A stretch of DNA of 64,000 nucleotides from Terripilifer ovatus (GTDB taxonomy: Bacteria > Pseudomonadota > Alphaproteobacteria > Rhizobiales > Beijerinckiaceae), in assembly GCA_029222685.1 (NCBI GenBank), contig JARHVB010000086.1, forward strand, positions 248,001 to 312,000. Reading direction: 5' to 3'. The position numbers were made by a program, and so were the translations under genes. The notes beneath the pieces were generated by a model that was given only the letters and a program-made list of their open reading frames with translations, searched no databases and was not told the DNA's origin. Position 1 is the first letter of the stretch. Each line of letters opens with the position of its first letter. This document shows positions 29,101-34,731 of this stretch, one piece after another.

Positions 29101-29639
29101 TCGGCGCGACGCAACAAACGGCCCTTGTCGTTTGGCCCTGTCGAATTCGTGTAGCGTTCGGTGACGCGCGTCGCACCTTCGGTCCACACCCATTCGGTGG
29201 CCGCTCCGTCATAGCGGAGTTCATCATAGGCGCCGCCGCCCTCGGTGCTGGCGAAGATGCCGAGCGCCATGTCCCATTGATAACTTGTCTCGTGGCCGTC
29301 GCCATTGATGCGGGCGATGGTTGCGCCGGAACCGGGGTGCGCGGGCGTGCCTGGCCCCTTGAACTCCACGCTCTGATCGACGCTCCAGCGCCAGCCGGAC
29401 TCTTCGCCGCCGAAGGTCGCTGCGAGGGAATTGTAGTTGCGCGCGGCAAGAAGATCCTCGCCTCGACCGGCAAGCTGTGCATCCTGCGCCTGAAGCACCA
29501 GATTGCCGTTCGCCACGTTGACGAAGGCCTGCGCCTGTCCCTGTCCAAGGCCGGCCTGGCCGACGCCGCCCTGTGGGCCAAGCGTATCGAGTGAAGTATC
29601 GAGAAGGCCACGCCCCGATCCGGCGACGATTGCAACCAT
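14109..29639 (-). CDS. giant RHS/YD-repeat protein with Ig-like and LysM domains
   Basis: One uninterrupted 5,176-residue frame, a quarter of the window. The N-terminus has the usual RHS opening (VNVANGNLVLQAQD, ARNYNSLA) and no signal peptide. YD repeats of the form YDAxGRL run from about residue 230 to 4150. At about 845-1015 are two putative Ig/cadherin-like folds (SFDAATTTLSGTPP; MLFDGAALTITGSC). Residues about 1840-2735 are a special 69-residue repeat array (listed separately). A LysM domain lies near 4230-4285 (YYVVQAGDTVIGIAESNYGD), then a Gly/Ala-rich hydrophobic region, a coiled coil (about 4547-4650), a Gly-rich hinge (about 5011-5030) and a final 130 residues of unknown fold. RHS proteins form hollow shells around a C-terminal cargo; the classical DPxGL core end was not seen. 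Start ATG 29639 follows GGGGGGT. No immunity-like gene or VgrG/PAAR is adjacent; the downstream neighbour is convergent. Confidence 0.9.
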   Translation of the reverse strand: MVAIVAGSGRGLLDTSLDTLGPQGGVGQAGLGQGQAQAFVNVANGNLVLQAQDAQLAGRGEDLLAARNYNSLAATFGGEESGWRWSVDQSVEFKGPGTPAHPGSGATIARINGDGHETSYQWDMALGIFASTEGGGAYDELRYDGAATEWVWTEGATRVTERYTNSTGPNDKGRLLRRADPGGNSIDFGYEGGLLTTISDTASRQQLRLLPGPAGDAFRPQGIEARALVDDADGHATATLGNPQRLIDYAYDANGRLTSVIRYLDTAGGVTTGSAAFVTNYAYDGASTRITGMTQGDGAALGFAYDAAGRVVTVNDGAAAPGIALSLAYDTPHGSAVVTDGVGQAWTCRYEPATGQLTEIAAPLVDGPPISTRFAYDAQGNLIAVAGPGAQARTLGYDTAGNPTFERTATGDTTARSFDARNQVLTETRYRIADPDGDGPGLPADPATTRYAYDAASRLRFVVSPEGRVRESRYGSDDGLLAQTLTYAGTRYDVDGLDPAQSLSEAQLTAWVQGLADKAQIEITAYDHDLRGNVSRKTRFATVGVDGAGVLDAQAWIEELSCDAASLQRQRIAVRGAARDQRAVLADATYDGMARVTRSTAADGHQTTQFDDANSRIVTTMASGLMVTRTFDGRGRLLTLDQSDGAVVRRTRYAYDDADRLRMIEDPEGGRRYRFHDAAGRLEWQVDATGAVTRFERDAAGQILRQTLYANRAGTTGWYDEATGKVVKNTLSTGGPGSDVIVDAAHDRVTVHAYDEAGRRTETTDALGTVTHYRYDGLSRLVMTQTADRATRFLYDRDGNQVGVIDPLGYLTERTFNAAGRLVETVRYSRRSVAMADVSAPAWIGVTDQFVTGGQRLRYRLPSYDADGDATTVAVIGSVPAWLSFDAATTTLSGTPPVADVIDTITLRADDGRGGVSDITVRLVVSAAAPMSGLPGGPAWPALPPLDAVAGAAVSYAVAPAAGASLTYAVLGGLPTGMLFDGAALTITGSCAHAGCYSIALRVTDATGRSTDRTVSVRISPVVSAALQPLGSDQMSAWRPAGDPDALRSYAFYDGQGRVIGAVDEQQFLTETVYDESLNTRRTLRYLTPVAVAAGDDLTALRGRAGAALQLSLVSFDDFGRVRENIGPDGSTVTRYTYDAAGRLILVAAAADTVDERSGSTFYNAFGEVIATLGGEGTAALGTSPTPAQVEAMIDGYGVRYTCDTLGRVIRRVDAGGSLTLFYYDRENRRTHTIGVIGSATDGSLAGEVSETNVNAFGEPEIARRYAARIDNAGMTTLLADGGGGTAGQALFNILAPLVDASRDQVSRYEYDGCGRVTKATDGENGITETLYNVFGEPAAQVHSIADGQSTTRQFDRDLAGRVIAETGDTGGINACTSTGYDAFGRVIGTVDAAGLASLRTYPDNGRSVVETDRLGSVTRTDLDALGRRVLLSDALGQQTRFAYDEAARSTTATTPEGLLLVTRKTPHGETASITDARGNVTRYAFNRDGQPVSTIDALGQPVERISYDNSGRKLETTDARGTVTRFGYDQRNRLIEQRIDPAGLNLTTRFVFDALGRKVAETRGAGTTAAQLTTHAYDRKGREIRAVVDAAEGGLQLCTTYGYDARDNVVRLARGSVPQPDQQVTLYTFDNLGRRTGEIAAPSAVFGAGAAGTRDLTTLYRYDVCGRLSRRIGANSASTWYVQDAEGRRTHEISALGEVSESRYDRCGRLVYNRAFLTRLGSAQVAAFGDVVTAAPLPAALPNDRQSHTVYDRDGHICFSLKSADANGWTITESRFDSNGNMVEARAYDKFLPDARVAALAPPAGSGIDVAALRQELSTTLGYHDGDPATLAGVQRSSFVYDADNRLHFSVDASGSVGEVIRDGAGNTIATVAFAARPVLADHTEAAIDAAVDRGNPDNRVTHTAYDAAGRRRFMVDPLGAVIEDRFDVRSNIVTSMRWATRPALTDFSESAIAAALAAMPASGCDQITKQVYDFGDRLRFTIDPLGAVSETLRDALGNLVAETHFAERPAAIPDYTVDAVAAAVQPLRGDAANQIRRFAYDPVQRQRFTVDALGSLAENVYDATGKLLATTSYAARPVLTQFDETAIAGAAAPLAGDTRNRVTRFAYDAQGRQRFTVDALGSVSERVLDAQGSVTRSERFAVRPALTTYSEAAIDTAVAGLRGQPGNRLDHQLYDALGRVRHRLSRITATPGADAYSVTSAALNALGQTMSATAYAGAVILASIDEAAIAAAVSSDPERDRVLRFAYDVLGQQLYRVQAVSTDAGESTYRVSAQRFDALGQMTGRTDHAATVKPNAFDAGTIAAAVEAIADSARDRITATVYDPAGQAVYGLRQLQPGAWQANAQAYDALGRVVATTRYAKLIGPLPDMRRAAVAAALAANADAADRKTCLVQDQAGRQRFVLQADAIGSWTLGESRYDLFGNLVETRRYDRYLTDAWIASLVPTRPDGLTEADMTGELASLGYEDNAPASLAGLQRSRFAYDGLNRLRFTVDALGGVTENTYDALGDKVSTVRYAARPVLAALSEAAIDTAVNRADADNQARWFVYDAIGQQRFDLQVMTPNATAGDQHRASEMRYDALGQFVESRAYATLVGPLAAYDEATVAAAIVADLANDRHSAVAYDAGGRQVFALRELQGVPASTYVVTRQVQDALGQAVQQVVFATPVAPAQLGAAGIEAALAPSPAGDRTTSYVRDAAGRQRFEIRPDSSFLESCFDALDQLLEQRLFDFRLPANAPARESELVAQRGTRAVGDGKTRGERHAYDAGGRLVASTDVVGNAEHHEYDVFGASTRWIDRNGCDWRYVYDRAGRKISETGPLLPFNLSGEALDTPAPQRRLETQFAYDAFGNLVRRTEAANFPGDSSATDYQFDTLGRPTGTLFNGYYDPPSGTVLRQAAPNRFRPEASIVYDVVGNAVRIGTRTGPDQFQLSYRTYDCQGQIVYEVNALNNVTGHTCNAFGDKATVTRYSVTIHGTPANGLYWTTGEIAPQLNWGHDENGNLLEDVYARTIRLDYDKLGRKAVVTQPAATYYSTHMPGDASQANDFRPNPASVPSTQDAAATRFDYDAFGSVVRQRVRANVIVEWQDTTYTYDAMGRRTQMVDAAGSVTGSGYDIAGNLVRQEELTSLGDGSDRITEFIFDLLDRQVRVDRYGLRYTDAAGVEHGVATWTWANGGEWLDPDADVATTVRLATYDAVGRALTVTDAAGNLTSTRYDALGRVLEIVAPARLLAPVAANGEDGVDPFRNQITDALVTTMSLDAFGRPVRQVRATTHGEDAREIRQAYDAAGNLVSTTDALGNVKMRACDPAGRVIRETQAIHADLGPLGINTEGLERRYVYDALGQLTDTLDVYLDGTDRLQSGKSALYNAFGEVAEERRKWGPADQAPESLTTARIAWHHYDNAGHIFEQVGADGLTLFFYNLLGQVTRQEKRGNSGGIYRITELQYDILGRATMIRRPLFDADITPETGTITRPVTPYAVRTFDRWGNVRGTQEGGYEFVNGQPSYAPNRIFRSYLFDDNNQVILESLGTFGYVNDAGLSRNTQISRRSGRNLLGNVVIEADEAREPQTDALLSTRIRKKQYDAVGTLIAEIDATNRKLEYAANIHGERLGTRNPRGTVLFDRRDSNGNIRFHGILRTQSPAGAGEYNSFAGTGTIARTYLNAYLHDQANRRCASKIFTEAANAPWSYTWFDARNLGTQQRDTMGVVTHYGFDPFGNKALEIDGAGVRKQWIAATGDYAVGRIDSYYQPNATALSEYGHYVYNDFGEVKLHAYGNTNISYDRHKNGLVAQVTNLVDVTQPNKKEITTYRYDPRSQMTAESRIYPTSLQTIIVSYDNQGRLSRIEDQNKSPAGPICDVHYAYDEWSNVRRIQSNYTQTAVEGPLASDSWFTYDAAGRMTVSNGMLANGRITPKVRTPASVALGYDVVGRRSQATQYEFPNSASIGPRGSPRFIRHWDTMRDERYSYNDLGHLVTIDQRLRSVNIVRFDISGPGEPANEPDENGPWQPLSQRTANLRGDVLTDQQWTYVMGTPNNFVFRTPSRLGTTTTVYRADGKVDWTKYDAVAANGNTHTQNAYNAQTGLIDSYQFNAFRSNGQPFNAWFEYRYAFHNGDRVIRSVGDGTLDTTKSYDTAGRLSYERINLQKPNGDGTDRYEERYYTYDAQGRIIFKDSRLRLSVGSSSTVPLPVPSTGVQTYVYAGARTVATVGADRLSGSTKFDFAYTQMTEAAANGPSYYVVQAGDTVIGIAESNYGDGSLWYVIADANGVVDDPSEPLPSTEVGKAYEIPATVGYSRNANTYAPYDFAAIIGNDRPIAIPPPPPPHYSDIEQLLVAAASITVQIVTTAGLSALGVPLPVSAGIGAGLSNLAGQATSWELGMRSPGQDAIDWDGVGLAAMGGFVVSMTGPLSIVSREVWDQAQGGFAGWVSGGSANWSGIGGSLFNIGFNALGPTLGGPTKGPFSFSLAGLINSAYNPRTGWAIQGSGRSPVVGAFEYAYDAVANGLANIGYQWIQEQLAPPTPASQPARPRSVDAKGPISQEQIDLWDKIDREYTAELDRAALAAANEQTDAASRERMGWQIRLGLLQDQIDHLGEFDDRSIIAAALQNANAERVQLEQEQALAQARADERSARLRANQARLEAQIAAQQARGPDPALVEYLRGIDEINEDHVKGLYADGTYTRVSEGVNYDGLKFETRSGIYDASGALTFKNDEMDDIVGMYRKLVAQQPADGPMLVGNEVIVIHDVVTPAEQSRRLGLDDVQNFSAFSRTYQWQNKTTKGVEKAFLDYHQKQSERIVEDWRRIDNASGAVNLIVGTGLTAPLAGFDPFLIFGPMLVGAGAEKIAKFAGYDDVFAGGVGYIASVASGFLMPSVGSLGLGRAESEIQKLLNAERAARWDMNAARMAEQGLELEMSRGIDLGNGVTLYKRMPERALAAKPAGVFPERPLLEAPAAPPVAPPAPAPMLPAGTGGLAAVAGRDYYPPASIAEPVPYETTGPYPGDAMQIGGREPVSALTPTISSGGGFGGFGGGGGGGGQLVPGGGRPAAMYNGRLITTYQGRGRLGAYYQSSGESPSIFEDPAFEGGSLLFYKEPGAFYPFLGIQEQGNIFANRGWFIKGFTRGPENRHVLQWNIPRNHALQGEIFAEPVILNQPEQVNQWLQSQGYQPWTNVMDHLGFYPDVAF
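21441..24126 (-). repeat. array of about 13 imperfect 69-residue YD units inside the RHS gene
   Basis: The protein here repeats a unit of about 65-75 residues: YDAxGRQRFTVDALGSV, a second strand pair (YDAxGxxVxxxxxA), ARPxL, and a short acidic helix-like segment such as EAAIDAAV or ETAIAGAA, ending in a polar turn (GDxxNR). Ordinary YD repeats are about 20 residues without the helix. Two stretches also share a longer block containing LGYHDGDPATLAGVQRS and LGYEDNAPASLAGLQRS, showing a large internal duplication. Boundaries are approximate. Confidence 0.7.
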
Positions 29640-29851
29640 GGCATACCCCCCGATGCCCGATCAGAGCATTCCAGGCTATCTTGCGGTTTGGGAACGACCG
29701 TCTTCTGGGACTTGTGCGGAGCGGGCATCATCGCCGATCCGAGCGCTTACGGTCAAGCCTTCTGATGCGAGAACAGATCGAACAGGATGTTACTGTTTTA
29801 GTAAAATAATGCTCTCGACAGCGGGATATTCATGCGTTCAATCGCTGTGCC

Positions 29852-30260
29852 TCAATGATCCGGCGTCTCAGAGAAATGACGTGTCACTGAGGCCTCGAAG
29901 CTGCCAGGCATCCGCCTCAAAATCATCTCCAGCACGTTGCTATTTCCTGGCAGGCCGTGCCGGTCGTAGTGCGCGTACATGGCTAGCGCCTCGGCCTCCA
30001 TCTGCGCCGTGAAGCCGCGCCCGGCAAGCGCGGCTTCCGGGGCTCGTGCCCGCGCGGTCACAGCTTTTCCCAACACACGTGAAGCGATCGCCGCCATGTC
30101 CTGAAAATCCAGCCGGTCCGGTCCGGGATATTCGCGCCGCCCCTGCCGAAAAGACCCCGAACTCCAGCTCGTAATCGAGAACCGATGCATAGTTCGGCCA
30201 CCTCACATCGGTGTTCGTGTTGCGCAGGAAATTTGACCCGCCCTGGAAAGTCCTCGTCAA
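29852..30260 (-). pseudogene. chimeric remnant: fumarylacetoacetate-hydrolase fragment joined to NmrA-like fragment
   Basis: The first part (about 30260-30140) reads NFLRNTNTDVRWPNYASVL and DYELEFGVF, matching the conserved mid-region of FAH-family hydrolases. The second part, in another frame (about 30130-29852), reads FQDMAAIASRVLGKAV, EAEALAMYAHYDRHG and MPGSFEASVTRHF, matching the C-terminus of NmrA-type NAD(P)-binding proteins. Neither has the rest of its domain. The juncture of two unrelated ends in about 400 bp indicates deletion or rearrangement debris. Family matches are from memory of motifs. Confidence 0.55.
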
Positions 30261-30456
30261 AGCCAGCAGAAAGGCCCTGCCGGACGCAACCGACGAAGCC
30301 TTGAACTGGGGCCTGTTTTTCCTGCTTGGCGCGCTCGATTTCGTGAACCCGAGCCGAGGATGGCTATCAGCGCTTTCCGGCGGAAAGTGCGACGCCGCTG
30401 ATACCGATGCGGCGTTCCGTCACCTGTTGCCGTTTCTCGCCGGCGGCCTGCGTGCC

Positions 30457-30732
30457 ATGTCGGCTGCGAGGCCTGCCGCGAAGGCCGCCCGGCCGCTCCG
30501 ACGCGTGGCCGGCAATATGAAGCTCCGTTCGGCGCTGATCTCGGCATTGAAAGACCATATCGCGCGAACCGGGTTGAGCCAGTCAGAAGCGGCGAAACTG
30601 CTTGGCACGACGCAACCACGCCTGTCCGATCTCATGCGCGCCAAGATCGACCTGTTCGATCTCGATACGCTGGTCACAATGACCGGAGCGGCCAGTCTCG
30701 ATGTCGACATGCGGATATCGGACGCAGCCTAG
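30457..30732 (+). CDS. orphan HTH (XRE/HigA-like, HTH_37 type) protein
   Basis: The conserved part (from residue 21 here) reads MKLRSALISALKDHI, then LSQSEAAKLLGTTQPRLSDL, MRAKIDLFDLDTLV and a basic/acidic tail. This is the XRE-type DNA-binding domain found as antitoxin in RelE/HigB-type modules. The frame is open back to 30211 but that part has no homology, so ATG 30457 (91 residues) or ATG 30517 (71 residues) is likelier. No RelE/HigB-like toxin was found beside it. The normal first 20 or so residues of such antitoxins (DxFL-type helix) are missing, so it may be a truncated survivor next to the gene debris upstream. Confidence 0.6.
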   Translation: MSAARPAAKAARPLRRVAGNMKLRSALISALKDHIARTGLSQSEAAKLLGTTQPRLSDLMRAKIDLFDLDTLVTMTGAASLDVDMRISDAA

Positions 30733-30733
30733 A

Positions 30734-30763
30734 GCATCGGGCATTCCTTGGACCGCCCGATGC
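30734..30763. terminator. hairpin between convergent genes
   Basis: GCATCGGGC and GCCCGATGC form a perfect 9-bp stem with a 12-nt loop, placed 2 bp after the HTH stop and 15 bp before the end of the convergent oxidoreductase gene. There is no T tract on either strand, so termination is plausible but not certain. Confidence 0.45.
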
Positions 30764-30777
30764 CGCAGAGTAAAAGC

Positions 30778-33045
30778 TCAGCCGATCAGGTCCTCGATGC
30801 GGATCGGGAACCGTCGCACCCTGACGCCCGTCGCATGCCAGATCGCATTGGCGATGGCGCCGACGGTGCCGGTGATGCCGATCTCGCCGACGCCCTTGAT
30901 CCCCAGCCCGTTGACATAGGGATCGTCCTCGTCGATCAGCAGCGCCTCCATCTCCGGAATATCGGCATGGACGGGGATGTGATAGCCGGCGAGGTCGGCG
31001 TTTATGATGCGCCCTGAGCGGCGATCATGGATCGCCTCTTCATGCAGGGCGAACGAGAGACCCCAGATCATGCCGCCGTAAAGCTGGCTGCGCGCCAGCC
31101 TGGGGTTGATGATGCGCCCGGCCGCGAAAGCGCCGACGAGCCGCGTCACCCTGACCTGGCCGAGATCGGGGTCGACCTTCACTTCGGCGAAGACTGCGCC
31201 GTGCGAAAACATCGCCCGCGCCTCGGCGGCGGCCGGATCGCGGCCGCCCTTGCCGTTGCCCTCGATGGTCGCAAGACCGGCGCGCGCAAGGATATCTCCA
31301 TAGCTCTCGCTGCGTGAACGATCGCTGCGATGATAGAGCCGCCCGTTGCGCGCCTCGACGCCGGCATTGCCGGTGCCGAACAGCGGAGAGGCCGGATCAT
31401 TGGCGGCAATCTCGGCGAGTTTAGCGATGGCATCCGTGCCGGCATTGTGGAGCGCACTGCCTGCCGTGGCCGTATGCCCGGAGCCGCCGGCGACGCCGCC
31501 GTCGGGCAGGTCCGACGAGCCGGAGCGAAACTCGATCTTTTCGATATCGAGACCCAGCCCATCGGCGGCAATCTGCGCCAGCACGGTCCAGGCGCCCTGG
31601 CCCATGTCGGCGCCGGCGGTTTCGACGAGGGCCGTTCCATCGGCGCGCAAGGTGGCGCGCGCCTCCGCCTGAAACATCGGCGCAGGAAACAGGGCGGAGC
31701 CCATGCCCCAGCCGATGAGGTGGCCGGCATCGCACCGCATCTGCCGCGGCGCCAGCGGACGCCCGGCCCAGCCGAAGCGTTCGGCGCCCTGCGCATAGCA
31801 TGCGCGCAATGCCTTGGCCGAATATGGCCTGCCGGTCGCGGGATCGATGTCGGCGTAATTGCGCAGGCGCATCTCCAGTGGATCGATGCCGCAGGCCGCC
31901 GCAGCTTCGTCCAGCGCGCATTCGAGCGCTGCAGAGCCTGAGGCTTCGCCCGGCGCCCGCATCGGGCCCGGCGTTCCGATGTCGACCCGCACCGCGCGGT
32001 GCCGGGTCGAGATGGCAGGGCTGGCATAGAGGTTGTGCGAGGCGTTGGCGGCAGCCTCGATGAAATCATCGAAGCTGCTCGTCGTCGCCAGCGCGTGATG
32101 TTCCAGCGCCGTCAGCCGGCCCTCGGCATCGAGGCCGAGACGCAGATGCTGTTGCGTCGCGCCGCGATGTCCGACGGGTCCGTACATCTGGTCGCGCGGC
32201 AGCACCAGTTTGACCGGTCGCCGTAGCATGCGCGCCGCGAGAATGCAGAGGATGTGCGGACCGGCCATGATCGCCTTCGAGCCGAAGCCGCCACCCAGAA
32301 ATGGACTGCGCAGATGCACGTTCTCGGCCGGAACGTCGAAGAACTCCGCAAAAGCGCCCCGCATCATCACGATCGCCTGGTTCGGCGTGTCGATGGTCAG
32401 CCGGTCGCTGTCCCATTCGGCAACGATGGCATGCGGCTCCATGGCATTGTGATACTGGGCCGGCGTCTCGTAGTGCGTATCGATCAGATGCGCGGCCGCG
32501 CTGAGGCCGGCGGCAAGATCGCCGCGATCGAAGTTGGGCGGCGCGCCGATGCTGACCATGGGCGGATCGAAATGCTCGCCGCCATCAAAGCCGATCCGTG
32601 CGGGCTCTATCTCATAGGTCGGGCTGAGAAGGCGCGCGCCCTCGGTCGCCGCCTCCAGTGTTTGCGCAACGACGACGGCGATGGGCTGTTTGGCATAGCG
32701 CACGCGATCGTTCTGCAGGGCATCGAAACGGAAGCCGAACATGCCGTGCTTGACATCCGGATCGAGCGCCAGCGGCGGACGGTTGGCGGGCGTGATCACT
32801 TCGACGACACCTGGATGGGCTTTGGCCGCCGCGACATCGAGGGAGGCAACCCTGCCGCGGGCGATGGTGCTGACGGCGATGACGGCATGCAGCATGCCGG
32901 CTGGATGATTGTCCGCGGCATAGGTCGCGGCACCTGTGACCTTGAGCACGCCGTCGCGACGGGTGATCGGCTGGCCGCTGCTGGAGCCGAGACGGACATG
33001 CGGCGCTGCGGAGAAAGGAATAGTATCGGACATATGATCAGGCAT
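30778..33045 (-). CDS. paoC: aldehyde oxidoreductase, molybdenum cofactor-binding subunit (PaoC-like)
   Basis: A 755-residue xanthine-oxidase-family large subunit that binds molybdopterin and oxidises aldehydes or N-heterocycles to acids with water as oxygen donor. Landmarks are the hammerhead start RRDGVLKVTGAATYAAD, HNAMEPHAIVAEW, FLGGGFGSKA, MRAPGEASGSAALE, GADMGQGAWTVLAQIAAD and GIKGVGEIGITGTVGAIANA, whose Glu is the catalytic base. The start is ATG 33045, overlapping the FAD subunit's 3' end by 8 bp; an in-frame Met at 33033 is possible. Third gene of a paoABC-like operon. The PaoD/XdhC insertion chaperone is not adjacent. Confidence 0.88.
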   Translation of the reverse strand: MPDHMSDTIPFSAAPHVRLGSSSGQPITRRDGVLKVTGAATYAADNHPAGMLHAVIAVSTIARGRVASLDVAAAKAHPGVVEVITPANRPPLALDPDVKHGMFGFRFDALQNDRVRYAKQPIAVVVAQTLEAATEGARLLSPTYEIEPARIGFDGGEHFDPPMVSIGAPPNFDRGDLAAGLSAAAHLIDTHYETPAQYHNAMEPHAIVAEWDSDRLTIDTPNQAIVMMRGAFAEFFDVPAENVHLRSPFLGGGFGSKAIMAGPHILCILAARMLRRPVKLVLPRDQMYGPVGHRGATQQHLRLGLDAEGRLTALEHHALATTSSFDDFIEAAANASHNLYASPAISTRHRAVRVDIGTPGPMRAPGEASGSAALECALDEAAAACGIDPLEMRLRNYADIDPATGRPYSAKALRACYAQGAERFGWAGRPLAPRQMRCDAGHLIGWGMGSALFPAPMFQAEARATLRADGTALVETAGADMGQGAWTVLAQIAADGLGLDIEKIEFRSGSSDLPDGGVAGGSGHTATAGSALHNAGTDAIAKLAEIAANDPASPLFGTGNAGVEARNGRLYHRSDRSRSESYGDILARAGLATIEGNGKGGRDPAAAEARAMFSHGAVFAEVKVDPDLGQVRVTRLVGAFAAGRIINPRLARSQLYGGMIWGLSFALHEEAIHDRRSGRIINADLAGYHIPVHADIPEMEALLIDEDDPYVNGLGIKGVGEIGITGTVGAIANAIWHATGVRVRRFPIRIEDLIG

Positions 33046-34096
33046 GGGAGTGGCATCCTGTGTCGAAGTTGAAAACGGAAGCGGGCAGCGCCGGCATGCG
33101 CCGCGGCGTTCCATCCGCCGCGAGCAGCAAGGCGCATTTCAGCACCCGTTTCGCGAGCTCGATCTTGTAGGCATTATCGCCAGACGGCATTGCCTCGGTA
33201 AGCGCCGCCTCCGCCGCTGTTGCGAAGGATTCGACCGTCGGCGCTGCGCCGATGAGCAATTCCTCGGCCGCCTTCGCACGCCACGGTTTGGCTGCGACGC
33301 CGCCAAGCGCAAGCCGCGCGGACTGAATCGTTCCGCCTTCGATGCGCAGCATGGCCGCGGCAGAGACGATGGCGAAAGCAAACGAGGTGCGCTCGCGCAA
33401 CTTCAGATAGCGGGCATGCGTGCGGAAGCCGCCCGCCTCCGGCGGCAGACGCAGCGCGGTGATCAGTTCGCCCGCGCGCAGCACAGTCTCGCGCTCGGGC
33501 GTTGTGCCCGGAAGACGATGAAAATCTTCCAGCGCCACGTCGCGACGACCATCCGGTCCTTCGATCTCGACCACCGCATCAAGAGCGACGAGGGGCACGC
33601 AGAAATCCGATGGGTGCGTGGCGATGCAGGCGTCGGACCAGCCAAGAACAGCGTGGTTGCGGTTCTCGCCGCCACGCGCATCGCAGCCGGCACCCGGATC
33701 ACGCCGGTTGCAGGCACTGGCGGCATCGTGAAAGTAAGCGCAGCGCGTATGCTGCATCAGATTGCCGCCGACCGTTGCCGCGTTCCGCAACTGCGGCGAG
33801 GCGCCGGAGAGCAGTGCCTCTGCGACGGCAGGATACGCGGCTGCAAAGGCCGGATCGCGGGCGAGATCGGCATTGCGCACCATGGCGCCGATTCGCATGC
33901 CGCCATCCGCCAGGGTTTCGATGCGGTCCAACCCGGGCAGCCGGGTCACATCGACGAGACGACCAGGGCGCAGCGCCCCGCCCTTCATCAGATCGAGCAG
34001 ATTGGTGCCGGCGGCAAGATAGGCCGCACCGGGCTGCGAGCCGGCAGCGACGGCTTCGGCCACAGACGCGGGCCTTACGTAATCGAACAGGTTCAT
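33038..34096 (-). CDS. paoB: aldehyde oxidoreductase, FAD subunit with extra Fe-S motif (PaoB-like)
   Basis: A 352-residue CO-dehydrogenase-type FAD subunit. It has LAAGTNLLDLMKGG for FAD pyrophosphate binding and SPQLRNAATVGGNLMQHTRC. The following segment CAYFHDAASACNRRDPGAGC matches the cysteine-rich insert of E. coli PaoB (YagS), which holds a [4Fe-4S] cluster absent from most family members; its Cys residues are retained. This points to the PaoABC subgroup rather than xanthine dehydrogenase. It overlaps the Fe-S subunit by 4 bp and the molybdenum subunit by 8 bp, a tightly coupled operon. Confidence 0.88.
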   Translation of the reverse strand: MNLFDYVRPASVAEAVAAGSQPGAAYLAAGTNLLDLMKGGALRPGRLVDVTRLPGLDRIETLADGGMRIGAMVRNADLARDPAFAAAYPAVAEALLSGASPQLRNAATVGGNLMQHTRCAYFHDAASACNRRDPGAGCDARGGENRNHAVLGWSDACIATHPSDFCVPLVALDAVVEIEGPDGRRDVALEDFHRLPGTTPERETVLRAGELITALRLPPEAGGFRTHARYLKLRERTSFAFAIVSAAAMLRIEGGTIQSARLALGGVAAKPWRAKAAEELLIGAAPTVESFATAAEAALTEAMPSGDNAYKIELAKRVLKCALLLAADGTPRRMPALPASVFNFDTGCHSHA

Positions 34097-34596
34097 GCGA
34101 CCCTCCGGTCTTCATTGGCAGAAATGGCAAGCTGCTTCCGGGCATCGCGCACAGCCTCGATGATGCCGACATAGGCGCCGCAGCGGCACAGGTTGCCGCT
34201 CATGCCTTCGCGGATGCGCTCGGGATCATCGCCCGCTTCGCCCTCGCGGATGAGGCCGACCGCGCTCATGATCTGGCCGGGTGTACAGAAGCCGCATTGG
34301 AAGCCGTCGTGAGCGATGAAGGCAGCCTGCACCGGATCTAGCTGGCCGCCTTTCGCAAGACCTTCGATGGTCAGCACGTCGGCGCCGTCGAGGCTGACCG
34401 CCAGTGCCAGGCAGGCATTGATCCGCCGCCCGTCGACAAGCACGGTGCAGGCGCCGCATTGGCCGCGGTCGCAGCCTTTCTTGGTTCCGGTCAGGCCGAC
34501 CCGCTCGCGCAGCAGGTCGAGCAAGGTCACTCTTGGATCTTCGAGCACGACGTCCTTGCGGACGCCGTTGACGACAAGGCTTATTGACAGAGGCAT
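34093..34596 (-). CDS. paoA: aldehyde oxidoreductase, 2Fe-2S subunit (PaoA-like)
   Basis: A 167-residue small subunit with two [2Fe-2S] sites: the plant-type ferredoxin motif GCDRGQCGACTVLVDG with the fourth Cys in NACLALA, and the helical site FQCGFCTPGQIM with GNLCRCGAY. E. coli PaoA carries a Tat signal; this one starts MPLSISLVVNGVRK with no leader, so the complex here should be cytoplasmic. First gene of the operon, divergent from a TetR-type regulator 203 bp away with two operator-like palindromes between. Confidence 0.9.
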   Translation of the reverse strand: MPLSISLVVNGVRKDVVLEDPRVTLLDLLRERVGLTGTKKGCDRGQCGACTVLVDGRRINACLALAVSLDGADVLTIEGLAKGGQLDPVQAAFIAHDGFQCGFCTPGQIMSAVGLIREGEAGDDPERIREGMSGNLCRCGAYVGIIEAVRDARKQLAISANEDRRVA

Positions 34597-34731
34597 GATT
34601 GCTCCGCTCGGTAATGTCTGGATTTTTGTCGACGTGATGGGGCCGGCTGTGCGACGCAGGCAACAGCGCTTTCAAAGGCTGGGCACGGGTCGCTTCGAGA
34701 AAAGCTGCACCGCGTGCCTGAAATGTACTAT

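Noticed and set aside
28056..29594. Long plus-strand open frames opposite the RHS gene (also 23622-25925, 21114-22700, 19431-21050)
   Set aside because: They are shadows of the GC-rich repetitive minus-strand gene, with low-complexity Arg/Gly/Ala products and no domains or ribosome-binding sites.
29940..30260. A complete gene at the FAH-like fragment
   Set aside because: Only one short FAH motif is present and the frame continues into an unrelated sequence, so it is treated as a remnant.
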